From positions 24 through 64,023 of the forward strand of contig CANNZV010003150.1 in assembly GCA_947561585.1 (NCBI GenBank): a stretch of DNA of 64,000 nucleotides, in the 5' to 3' direction. Under the pieces are notes generated by a model that did not search any database, was not told the origin of the DNA, and saw nothing but the letters and a program-made list of their open reading frames with translations. Both the position numbers and the translations under genes were made by a program. This stretch comes from Caprella mutica (taxonomy: Eukaryota; Arthropoda; Malacostraca; Amphipoda; Caprellidae). Position 1 is the first letter of the stretch. Each line of letters starts with the position of its first letter. Shown in pieces: positions 1-10,558 of this stretch.

Positions 1-2276
1 GTCTAGTGACAAGATTAGAATATATATCAATATTCTTATAATTATAGAAAGAAATGATTTACCCATCTGAATAGTTTACCATCTGTCAATTTAAAAGTTT
101 GTCTGCGACACAATAAGTATAGGGATGACCCAATTCTATAATTATAATCATCGATCATCGCTTTTTGAATGACGATTATAATAAATGATGAAACAGATTA
201 TAATAATTTACTACTCGTAAACGTTTAACTGTAAGGTATTCACCAGACTCACTGTGGCAAATAATAAACTAAGTACATTATTCCTGAGAAATGAACCCTA
301 TTTATAGTGTTTCCATCTCTACTCAGTTTCTATAATGGCTTCTTCTGAGAATTGCATTTTTCTGAGAATCTTCAACAATATTGATAACCATTAAATGATT
401 TATTGATTTCAAATTACCTAATGTAAGAGGGTATTGGTAATAAGTCCAATAATGATTTTTAAATGTATTATTTTCGATAGGTATAACATTCGGAATGGTC
501 CTTTAAATAATTAAAGCGACATTAAAAGACATAGAATAGATAGTATGGTGGGGCATCGAAGATTAAGAGGGAACCCTACCGTAACCTTCTTTCATCTCAT
601 ATAACGAACCCACTTTCAGTTCCTATATATCATTTAAATGGCTCGGTTAACGTCTCTGTTATCAGTATATTTTTCTAAGAACTCCTTGTGTTTGATGAAT
701 AGACGTGTATTGAAGGGGAGAGCAATAATTGCTGACTCTCGGTCTTGGTCATCCAAATAAAGAGGTCTGAATATTTGCCTCTAAATTCGACCATCAGTCG
801 TAAAGAAACATGTGTGATGAAATTTCGATATTTTTTTCTTCATAAGGTTTGCATATGTTCTAATATGATGTGACAAACATATATGAATTGAATGTTCAGT
901 TATAAATCAGCCAAACAGAAATTTACGTTACAGCCTGATATTTTTAGTTGCCAATTCAATGAAAACAAGAAATTCTTCATATTTCAATTGATTGATTGAT
1001 ATATTCAATTAGAAATATTAGTATTTATTACCTTATCTCATCACTCAACTAGTTTTTTGATTCATTGGAGTTGCATGATTGGATTTGCATGTCTCTTATT
1101 TTTTTTTATAAATTACGCCTAAATATTAAACCACGAAAGTTGTATGTACACTTCTAAGCTTTTATCCCTAACCTTTTTTATCGCTGTTCCATGCGGATTG
1201 TAGGATTACCCGGAGACCAGATCTCTTACAGACGTGGTGGGAGGAGGTTGTGGGAAGAGTGAACTCTCACTTGAGTCAGTTAACTGAGACTGAAAAGAAG
1301 AGGGGAACAACTTCTGAAATAACAAACAAAATGTGAAATTGAACTAGTGCATCATAAATTAAATATGTATATAGTATTAATTATTATGAGGATTTTTGGT
1401 AATACACACTAATTGTGAATTTGAAAGTAGAAAGTTAATTTTGATAAATCGACCATATTTTGGTTATTTGTAATTTAGAAAATTTTAATTTTTTAATGAA
1501 AAAAAAATTGAACACTCTTCAGATAATCATAAATAATTAGGTTTATCATTTACAAAAATAACATTTTAAAGTTAGGCTTATTTTAGATATAGTTATTTTG
1601 GAAAATGCAGGTTTTATATTTTGTTAAATATAAGGATATAGGAATTTTCTTCTTTTTTATTTTAAATTAAAAAAAAACTATTGGCCAATTGTAATTTATT
1701 TCCCAATAAGAACAATTTTTCGGAATTTAAGTGACAATTAGAAATTGAACAGAATATTTTAAGTTGTTTTCTGATACGAGTAATACGCATATTTCAGATT
1801 TAATTCCATTAAAAGTATTTCTTCAAAAGCGGAATAATTTAAAGCGAAATCTAACCTAACCTAAGACTTTTACTCTCCTAAAGATTCATAAACAGATTTA
1901 GTAACTTATAATTTAAAAGCTAGAATATAGTAAACATTTTTATATGTTCACAATGATGAAGTATGAGTGACGTCTCATAAAATATTTTCAATTTGCTTTT
2001 AAATAAAAAATGTTCTATTATTCAGTTAAATCTGCATTTTCTGGGAAATTAATTTTATCACGTGTTATATTCTATTCACATATAATATTCAGCTAATAAT
2101 ACTTATACTATTTGATAGTACTCTATGCGACACCATTTGTTTACATCGTTTATGAAGAATCGATCAAGTTCACGGTCAATTAATTCGAAACTTAGCATAC
2201 TTTCCTATTTATTTACTACGATGAAGTTAACATTTTGTTTTAAAATACCTTAAGAAGATGAAATTATTTTTTTCAG
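1..2276. other. Non-coding upstream DNA of the receptor gene
   Basis: I see no convincing coding exon here. The sequence is AT-rich with homopolymer tracts. A locally GC-richer patch at about 1185-1310 could be an untranslated 5' exon or promoter-proximal DNA of NPFR, but no reading frame or clear splice pair supports that. A pyrimidine tract ending in TTTTTTTCAG at 2267-2276 is a plausible 3' splice site for the exon that carries the receptor start codon. Confidence 0.5.
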
Positions 2277-2284
2277 ATTATCAA

Positions 2285-2332
2285 ATGATCATTCAATTCT
2301 CCAGTAATACAACGAAGAAAAATCAAATGTGA
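2285..2332 (+). promoter_or_regulatory. Upstream ORF overlapping the NPFR start codon
   Basis: An ATG at 2285 opens a 15-codon frame (MIIQFSSNTTKKNQM) ending in TGA at 2330-2332. The last base of that stop is the A of the receptor ATG at 2332. A second in-frame ATG (2327) directly precedes the stop, giving the start-stop string ATGTGATGG. If the transcript includes this stretch, which is likely given the 3' splice site at 2274-2276, ribosomes would have to skip or reinitiate to make the receptor. Translation of this uORF is inference. Confidence 0.5.
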
Positions 2333-2847
2333 TGGACTCTATCACACTTGACGAACTGTACCCGAATTTCCCGTTTGGCCAGTACATGATTTCCAGAAAC
2401 ATGTCCGATGGAAACCTGTCCTCTTCCGAACTTACGAACATCTCCGACAGCATCAACCGAATTTTGAACTCGAGTCAAAGTCTCAACCTGGACCTGATCA
2501 GCAAGTTCGAGAGAAACCTTCGGGTCCAAGGCACCCCCCTGGTTGTGACCATCTTGGTGTACTCGGTGCTCATCGTGCTGGGAGCCGTGGGGAACTCTTT
2601 GGTTATGGTTGCCGTGATTAGGAATCCTGCAATGAGGACAGCTCGAAACGTCTTCATCATAAATCTTGCAGGTTCTGATTTGATTCTATGTTTAGCAACC
2701 ACTCCTCTCACCATTGTTGAATTGTTGTCCCAATATTGGCCGTTCGGAGAAACGCCGTGGCTATGCAAGGTGGTCGGATGTCTGCAAGCCATGTCTATAT
2801 TCCTCTCCGTCATATCTATCACGGCCATAGCTCTCGATAGGTATCAG
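2332..2847 (+). CDS. NPFR: Neuropeptide F receptor (NPY-family GPCR), exon with N-terminus to TM3
   Basis: This exon encodes residues 1-172 of a rhodopsin-class receptor for neuropeptide F, the arthropod counterpart of NPY. In insects it couples the peptide to feeding, reproduction and metabolic control at the plasma membrane. Visible features are an extracellular N-terminus with four N-glycosylation sequons (Asn23, 28, 36, 46) and TM1 at about 70-96 with the GNS motif. The family-typical MRTARNVFIINLA leads into TM2 (about 106-131, SDL with Asp116). ECL1 has YWPFG, then Cys145 and TM3, ending in DRYQ. ATG 2332 is chosen because an in-frame TAA lies at 2305 and the context has G at -3 and +4. 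The earlier GTG at 2329 is not a credible start. The exon ends CAG|GTATGT in phase 0 and continues at 3934. Identification rests on remembered family motifs; an NPFR paralogue cannot be excluded. Confidence 0.93.
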
Positions 2848-3933
2848 GTATGTGTTGGGAAATGGACACATAGTTTCTTTTCAGTCGTCAATTGGTAATT
2901 AACGACTGAAAACCAAATATTTTTATAACGAGTGAGTAGAGTTCAACTTATTGACAACAATAATTATTCAACAATTCAATATTTTCAAACTTGCCTAATT
3001 TAAATACAAATTTCTTCTATAATTTTAAGTAAATATCTATTCTCTTATTTTAAATACAATTTTCTATTTCGATACATTAGAATACAAATTGCGTTCACAT
3101 TTATATGAGGTATATAGGCATGGTGGATTACCTTGTAATAAATTACGTCAGACCTTTCTTACATCCAACTTGAATTGAAATACTTTACTTACATCAGTTT
3201 CTAAATAAAGTTGATTATTAAATTGAGAAATAATGATACAAATTGAACACTTTTATGCAATATCGAATTTCTAACTTTCCTATTTTTTAATCAAAAGTTT
3301 AGATTGAGTTCCACGATGTTTCTTGAGATAGGCATGAGTAAAGTTTTCCGTATTTTGCAATCCTAGCCACTGGATGTATTGTAAAGTAAATAAAAACTGT
3401 CATTAGAGGAAATGGTACGGCTGACCATCGATAAATCTCTGCTGTCAATAAAAAGTTCTCAATTCTCTTTTTGTTCTTTCTCTTTTTGTGAAAGAATTCG
3501 GACATTGAGAGTTGATCAGCTTCATGTCCTACATTTTGATGAGTCAGTTAGATTTTTGCCTCATCAGTATAGTGAATGAGCTTCGTCAGCTGAAATGAGA
3601 TGGACTGTAAGAATTTGATCTTTAATGTGATCTTAGTAGTTAATGATCATCAATTCAGTTGAGTGGAGCTTTTCATGATGAACTGGTTTATATAAGCCTG
3701 AATAAATATAAAATTAAAGGATTCCTTTTACCCGCTAAATATAGAGATTTATATATTTAGTTATTTACCCATCTTATTCCAATATAAAAATGCAGTTTTG
3801 TTATCAGTCATTGGAGACTTTCGAAATATAAATATAGTATAATATCGATATATGAATATCAGTTGTTCTCATTAGAATAATACAAAATAGTATTATTGAT
3901 TTTTAACCTCACCCAAATCTTTTACCTTTTCAG
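2848..3933 (+). other. NPFR intron
   Basis: A 1,086-bp phase-0 intron with donor GTATGT at 2848 and acceptor TTTACCTTTTCAG ending at 3933. It separates DRYQ from VIVYP in the conserved TM3/ICL2 string, so joining it restores an uninterrupted family motif. The interior is AT-rich; I see no gene in it. Confidence 0.92.
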
Positions 3934-4785
3934 GTGATTGTTTATCCGACAAAGAAATCCCTTTCAACGCGAGGAGCTGTTTGCATGGTGCCTGTGATTT
4001 GGACCTCAGCTTTACTCCTCGCCTTCCCTAACATTCTTGTTCGAAGTCTCAGTCACCACCATATAGATTTACCAGGTCTGGATTCAATAGATTTCTGCTA
4101 TGAAAATTGGCCCATCGTCAATGGTAGAGCTCTCTACAGTATTTTCGTAATGTTGGTGCAGTTTTTCGTCCCAGTGCTCACAGTAACGATATCTTATTGC
4201 GGAATAGTCCAGAAACTCAAACACAGAGTAAAATTTTCATCAGTGAGAAATAAGAAGATTGTGGGCAAAGAAGACGCTAGAAATAAGAAAACTAATATAC
4301 TGCTCATGGCAATAGCTTTGATATTCTGTCTCTCTTGGCTACCGTTTCACGTCTTCAACATCATTGTTGATATTGAGAATCCTTTTGGAGATGATACCGA
4401 GAAAATGCTTCAAGTTTACACAGTTTGCCACATGCTTGGAATGTCGTCCGCCTGTTCGAATCCAGTGCTCTATGGTTGGCTCAACGATAACTTTAAAAAA
4501 GAGTTCCTGGAGATATATTGGAAAGTAATTCCTTGTCGCAAGCAAACAGAGAAGCACGGGAGTCTAGTCACCGCTAAGAAAGCCGGCAGTGGTAAGAGTG
4601 TTGTTGCTTTCATTCCTATTCGGAAAGATGCGCCAAAGAGTGAAAAATGTGTTGTTGAAGAAGGTCTTCGTTTAGGTAAGGAGGTGCCAAAGAATGAAAT
4701 GAGTGTTGTAGAAGAAGGACTTCTCCTACTGATAGAGGAGCCAAAGATTGAGAAGAGTCTGGTGGAAGATGGTCATCTCACATGA
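3934..4785 (+). CDS. NPFR: Neuropeptide F receptor, exon with TM4 to C-terminus
   Basis: This exon encodes residues 173-455 and completes the receptor. It starts VIVYPTKKSL in ICL2. TM4 is at about 186-207. ECL2 holds Cys227, expected to pair with Cys145. TM5 is at about 238-262, and a basic ICL3 follows. TM6 (294-317) has FCLSWLP in place of the usual FxxCWxP; Ser at that position also occurs in other NPF receptors as I remember them. TM7 has GMSSACSNPVLYGWLNDNFKKEF (342-363 region), with NPVLY as the NPxxY motif. Cys373 is a possible palmitoylation site. The cytoplasmic tail from about residue 390 is unusual: degenerate 17-18-residue repeats of the type PKxEKSVVEEGL begin at 406, 424 and 442. 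The TGA at 4783-4785 falls inside the third clear unit and the repeat resumes after it. The seven-TM core is intact. Confidence 0.93.
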   Translation: MIVYPTKKSLSTRGAVCMVPVIWTSALLLAFPNILVRSLSHHHIDLPGLDSIDFCYENWPIVNGRALYSIFVMLVQFFVPVLTVTISYCGIVQKLKHRVKFSSVRNKKIVGKEDARNKKTNILLMAIALIFCLSWLPFHVFNIIVDIENPFGDDTEKMLQVYTVCHMLGMSSACSNPVLYGWLNDNFKKEFLEIYWKVIPCRKQTEKHGSLVTAKKAGSGKSVVAFIPIRKDAPKSEKCVVEEGLRLGKEVPKNEMSVVEEGLLLLIEEPKIEKSLVEDGHLT

Positions 4786-4983
4786 AAAGAAGAACAAATG
4801 AGTGACAAGAATTTCGTCAGAGAGGGTTGTGTCATAGAAAAAGAAGGGAAGATAGGAAAGAGTATTATCGAAGAGGATCGTCTTTTAGATAAAGTGAAAG
4901 GTAATACGAATGAAGAAAACAAAATTGGAGCAGATTTAACAGAATTTATTGAAATTCACGAAGAGTTGCTAACATTAGTATAA
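4786..4983 (+). other. In-frame open extension after the NPFR stop
   Basis: After the TGA at 4783 the same frame stays open for 65 codons to TAA at 4981-4983. The extension begins KEEQMSDKNFVREG and is Lys/Glu rich. QMSDKNFVREGCVIEKEG aligns with the 18-residue tail repeat, and GKIGKSIIEEDRLL aligns with the next unit. So this is former or conditional coding sequence and not ordinary 3' UTR. Options are stop-codon readthrough, a recent truncating mutation, or a sequencing error at the TGA. The base after the stop is A, which is not the context best known for readthrough. Confidence 0.6.
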
Positions 4984-5057
4984 TTTAATTAGTTAGATTT
5001 TAAACAACTAGAATAGGAAGTTTGAATGATTAAAATGTAAATATAATATAGGGCCTA

Positions 5058-6049
5058 CAGTGTTTTTTATTTTTGCAAGACTTTGAGCCCCCATTAGGAA
5101 TATTTGAAATAAGAATTTAGAGAAACATTTATATTTTCTTGAAGATAAGGCTTGGTACTTACATTTTATGTAATAAAAACTTATTTGAAACTCATTCAAA
5201 ATAATTCTAAAGGCTATCTACAGAAGGTGTTGGGAATGGCCGCCGGAATCCTCTAGGCAAATTCTTGCGCGCTTCAAGAAGCTCTTTGAGTGTTCGTCAC
5301 CTTCTCAATTGTTACTGCGTAATAATTTGCACCTAAAATCTTCACACACTAAATTCTATCATATCATGAATGGATAGAGGTTTTTCCGATTACCAAATAT
5401 TTTGCGTTGTAGCCCATAAATGGAAATCAAGAGGATTGAGTTCTTACTGAGTGCTGACCACAAGATCACAGTGTCTCTTCTGGTAACTCGTCATTGAAAT
5501 TTTTCCTCAAGAACTGCTTAGCCACTCTTGTACATTGAGATGGAGCACCATCTTGCATATAACAGAGTCTGCATCATGTAGCAGTGTCTTAAATTTTTTT
5601 GCCACACTCTGTCATTCAGCAAAGCCATGTTATAGGAACCATTGACAGAGTCACAAGGGCCGTTGTCATCGATGAATGCTTGGACAATAGAATTTTCCGT
5701 CCACAATCTCAACAAACATCATTACTTCTTTGTCATTTATACATATAGTTTCATTCGACAATATTATGTGGATTCTCATCTGCAAATTATGACACTGCAA
5801 TAATTGAGAGGGTGACGAAGAGCGTCTTGAAGCAAGGAAGACTTTGACTACAGGATTCTGACAACCATTTTCAACACTTTTTGTAGATAGCCTTTAGAAG
5901 TATTTTCTATGAGTTTACAATAAGTTTGTAGTACATGAAATGTAAGTACCAAGCCTTATCTTTAACAAAATATATTTGTTTCTTCTAAGTTCTTATTGTA
6001 AATATTCCTAGTGGGGACTCAAAGTCTTGCAAAAAGATAAAAAACACTG
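5058..6049 (-). mobile_element. Degenerate Tc1/mariner (IS630-like) transposon with long inverted repeats
   Basis: The element starts CAGTG, ends CACTG and is flanked by TA on both sides (5056-5057 and 6050-6051), the hallmark of this superfamily. The inverted repeats are unusually long: imperfect matching runs from the ends to about 5335 and back from about 5780. Between them the minus strand carries a broken transposase. Recognisable scraps include NENPHNIVE, a VEIVDGK-like stretch, LNDRVWQKNLRH and a QDGAPS motif near 5545, the last corresponding to the block with the second catalytic Asp. A WSAHSP-like stretch follows near 5450. Stops and frameshifts are scattered throughout, so it cannot encode an active enzyme. 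Confidence 0.8.
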
Positions 6050-6051
6050 TA

Positions 6052-9000
6052 TTCACTAGTAGCTACATTATTAACTGGGATAAAGAGTTCGATTTAATGT
6101 TATTGATTGTGAATAAAGGGTTTAAGTGTTAATTAGATTTGTAGTCTGGAACGTTGAAATCGTTAGATTGAACCTTTATTCTAGGTGATCCTCCATTGAA
6201 AGCATATAAAATAAAATTTGATTCCTAATAAATATAGTTGGTAATGAAATGCACAAATAAATCCTTCCATTTAATATAATCAATATTATTAAATTAATTA
6301 AATTTGATGAGTTATAATGTATTCACGGATTTACAATCTAAGGTGAAAGAACATGTTTGAAGAATGGATACTTAGAAACTAAATAATCTATACACTAATA
6401 AGATCCACGTTCGTCTTTCTGTGCGTCACTCATTTTTTAAGGAACGGATAGATCTTATTTTGCTTTAAGTATTTGATTTTTCTACTGATTATACAGCAGT
6501 ATCATTTCTACGGGTCACACTTATAACAATAATAAACAATAAATATTTCGTTTTTTGAGAGTAAAAAATAATCTCGTTAAATTGGTATACTTGCCCGTGG
6601 AAACTGCCTCTCGAATCTTGCCGTGTTCGATCGGGTAAAGGTGTCTTGTCGAGTACCTCGAGAATATTAATAATAATATCTTAGTTCTGCAATATTATGT
6701 AATAAACTCATTTTGTTTTGAGGACTTATATTTTTTCCTTACATGATCAAAAAATGAGAATGGGACACCGTTTCATATTCTATTTTAAGCCAAATACTCG
6801 TTTCTAGGAATCACTATTTGGTTAAAAAAAATATCCCAAAACATCTATAAACATTCAACGGCGATTTTTTTTTATAAAATCTTGCCATTCAATCTAGGAT
6901 TGCTATTCAACTACCGAACACTTACAGTAGTTGAACAGTGGGCATTTACCTACTGATAATGACTTGTTAATGACAAATCCAACGATATATATCCTATCTT
7001 TATGAAACGTAAATTTATTGAGTGGAAATTGTTTTAAATTTTTAATATCATAAACGTAACTTGACCGAAAAGTATTTAGTTACTTTAAAATAATTTGTTA
7101 TTATTGAGTAGTTTTGGTTTAGTATTAAAGTAGAAAAAAAGATTGAAATTTATTTTATATTTTATTCCATACCATTATTGTATTTTCTAATTTGGTCGTT
7201 TGGTACATTATTCTGTTAAAGTACGTGTTTTGATAACCTTAGAGTTTGTTATTCTCCCATTTACGAAAATTTGTCGACAAAACGTTCTTTCGACGAAACG
7301 TCTTGTCGATAAAATGTCTGACGACAAAGCGTCGGTCGAAGAAACATCTGTCTACGAAACGTCTGCACACCCACATGACAAGATTTATACTATACAAAGA
7401 GTGATATTTCGTTGTATATATGAATTTATTAATGATACTGGACAATCTAAATGTATACTTGTGAATAGTTTCATCTTAATTTCAGATTAGGAAGCAATAA
7501 TTTATGGTTTAAAATATAAGAAGAGGATTTAGGTAGATCGTAAATAAAATGTCTATTAGCCACTAAGTATTAAAATTACCAAATGTATTTTGATAGCGCG
7601 TGGTACCTATTCCCGTTCTGTTACGTATTTTTGTACACTATTTTCACTGGTTAATTCGTGTGAAAACAATTTCTATATTGATCTAAGAAATAAAACGATT
7701 GAAGTAAACAGCCTCTATGGCACTTTCTATCAAACTGTCAGTATATTAGTATTATAAGTAATAAAGGTTCAAAATTACATAACGGGCGGAATAATTTAAA
7801 TAACACAAGATTACAAAACAATTATTATTCTCTAACATTTTATAAATTAATTTAAAACTCCAAATTTAATGTGTTTTTTTACATTCCAATGATAAATGCA
7901 ACAATTTTATGAATTATATCTTTCAATCTTGCTACTTATTTGTCATTAAATTATCTATCGTTACTTCCTTGGTGATATCGGAGCAGATCTGCAAACTTAT
8001 GTTCTCGATAATGTATTTCGATGATTATCGTGTTTATTTCAAACTATCGGCATTCTATAATGCAAAATATCGAAATGTTATCACTTTTATGAAAGACAGA
8101 TCTTTGATTCGAATAAACGGGTGACAAAATTTAGTGATTTATAATGTATTTGAATTAAATAAGCTATATAATTATAGTATACAGAGGGTACTTATTACTA
8201 CCAAACCTCTCAGTTGAACGAAGCCATGAGTTCTCCTGTTATTCCTTTTCTAACTGGTATCATCAGTCTACTTATTATTTGTTATTATCTCAAGTACATG
8301 CATAACACTCAATAAACAATTTTAACTTCTTCTTTCCAATTTGCATTTGCAAGTTATATCTTTGTTTACATTATCATTTCTATTCGAACTTCCTTTTTTT
8401 CTATTGTCTCTTTTCTGATTTACATTTTTCTTTCCAATGCTGAAATCTCCCCTCGAAGCAAGATAATATTTTAAGCTCCTGACTGAAGTTCTGAAGAATT
8501 TCCCTTATCTCTAAAAGACGTAAAGTTTTACAGGACATATTTCAGGATGTCGTCACAAGACGGGCGAATGATTGTAAGAAAATAACCATGTGTCAATTTG
8601 GATGAATAAAACCTGTATTATTTCTACATATTTAAAGTAAAAGAATAACTTGCATCAATTTGCGTAAATAAAACCAATAGACTTCTTATATATTTACAGT
8701 AAAAAATATTGAACTACATATAAAAATAGATTTATTGATGAATTTTATAATAATTGTTTTTGGATGACGAATATTTTGCCTAAAAAATAATGGAATACCG
8801 TGACCTATAAAGGTTGTAGTTCCGATAGAGACAAATAAAACCTTTTATCCTCTATGGTCCAACCATTGCTTTTTCTCTGGGTATAAATATATAAAAATTG
8901 TAAATGGAATTTATTATAAAGTGATATTTAAAAATCTAAAAAATATTCAAACTGTCTTGATTAGGCTTACAGTACCCGGAGAGTTGAAGTCAACATAGGT

Positions 9001-9179
9001 CAGGGTATCGATAATATTTAGACTCAGTTTGGCCGTACTATCTTATTTCTACAAATAGAGAATAGGTAAAACAGGTTAACAATATTTTGATAGACTATCG
9101 AATTCTCCATTTGTATTTTCCACTGGGTCTGCTACATCACTGTTACATATTACTGGTATTTGGTAGTGAAAAATATCAT
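6052..9179. other. AT-rich non-coding stretch
   Basis: I see no supported gene. A short imperfect repeat built on TCGACAAAACGT/TCGACGAAACGT occupies about 7271-7362, with five or six degenerate 15-17-bp units. The remaining open frames are short and look random. Confidence 0.5.
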
Positions 9180-9540
9180 TTAATATTAGTATTAAGCTCT
9201 AGAAGTAGGTAACAGTGTTACCTAATACTAATATCAAGTAGTATTACACTCAATACTAGAATTAGTTAATAGTATTACTATTAACTATAATCTAATACTT
9301 AAATTTGATAATACTAATATTAGGTACATAATACATTACCTAAAACTATTACCCAATGCCACTACCTATTACTAATATTAGGTAAAACTCTTACCTAAGA
9401 CTAATATTAGATATTATTATTACTTAAGACTAATATTAGGTAAGGCTCTTACCTATTACTAATATTAGGTAAGGCTCTTACTTATTATTAATATTAGGTA
9501 AGACTCCTACCTAAGACCATTATTAGGTAGCACTTATCCT
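9180..9540. repeat. Degenerate minisatellite of TAATATTAGGTA units
   Basis: CTAATATTAGGTA and its reverse TACCTAATA recur about every 28-35 bp, often as TAATATTAGGTAAGRCTCTTACCTA, so units are partly self-complementary. The left half is more decayed than the right. Confidence 0.75.
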
Positions 9541-10055
9541 AATACTCTGATTAAGGGTAGGGCTAGACAATAGTCTATTTCTTTAGAGTGACTTCATTAG
9601 GTAGCAAGGATAGAGGGATTTGACGTCATCTAATTTTATCACCAATAACTGGAAACATTAATAATCATTATGTCATACTCTGATATTACGAAGTAAATGA
9701 TAAATAAGATATTGTATCATAAATCTTGATACGTTAGTTCATTAGTATAATAATATTAATGATGATAAATTCAGTCGTTTATTTTTCAGCTCACGTTAAT
9801 GTATTAATGTAAAAATGTAGTTTTTTGTCTTTAAAAACACTCAAAATTGTTTTAACATTTATGATTAATAATGTCCTTCTCTTTATATAATAAGTGTAAT
9901 TAATACACAAAAACAATAGATACAAAAACAAAGTTTATTTTGTATTATTATTATTTATTTATCTAAAGCTTTATCAAGTTCATCAAAATTATTGAGGCAC
10001 TAACGATCAGTAAATATATATCACAACTATCGAGTTATAATTTATTAAATATTTA

Positions 10056-10558
10056 GAAAAGAGTCGCAGTGATGATGTACTATCAGAGAAAAGAGTCAAT
10101 GTGATGATGTACTATCAGAGAAAAGAGTCACGTGATGATGTACTATCAGAGAAAAGAGTCACTGTGATGATGTGCTATCAGAGAAAAAAGTCACTTTGAT
10201 GATGTACTATCAGAGAAAAGAGTCACTGTGATGATGTACTATCAGAGAAAAGAGTCACTGTAATGATGTACTATCAGAGAAAAGAGTCACTGTGATGATG
10301 TACTATAAGAGAAAAGAGTCACTGTGATGGTGTACTATCAGAAAAATGAGTCACTGTGATGATGTACTATCAGAGAAAAGAGTAACTGTGATGATGTACT
10401 ATTATTGAAAAGAGTCACTGTGATGATGTACTATCAGAGAAAAGAGTCACTGTGATGATATACTATCATAGAAAAGAGTCACTGTGATGACATACTATCA
10501 GAGGAAAGAGTCACTGTGATGACGTTCTATCAGAGGAAAGAGTCACTGTGATGATGTA
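10056..10558. repeat. 32-bp tandem repeat array, about 15 copies
   Basis: The unit contains GAGTCACTGTGATGATGTAC followed by TATCAGAGAAAA. Copies are mostly 32 bp with single substitutions. The same unit forms a second short array at 14373-14547. Confidence 0.92.

Noticed and set aside
3299..3505. 68-codon minus-strand frame inside the NPFR intron
   Set aside because: Low complexity, no recognisable protein, and length expected by chance.
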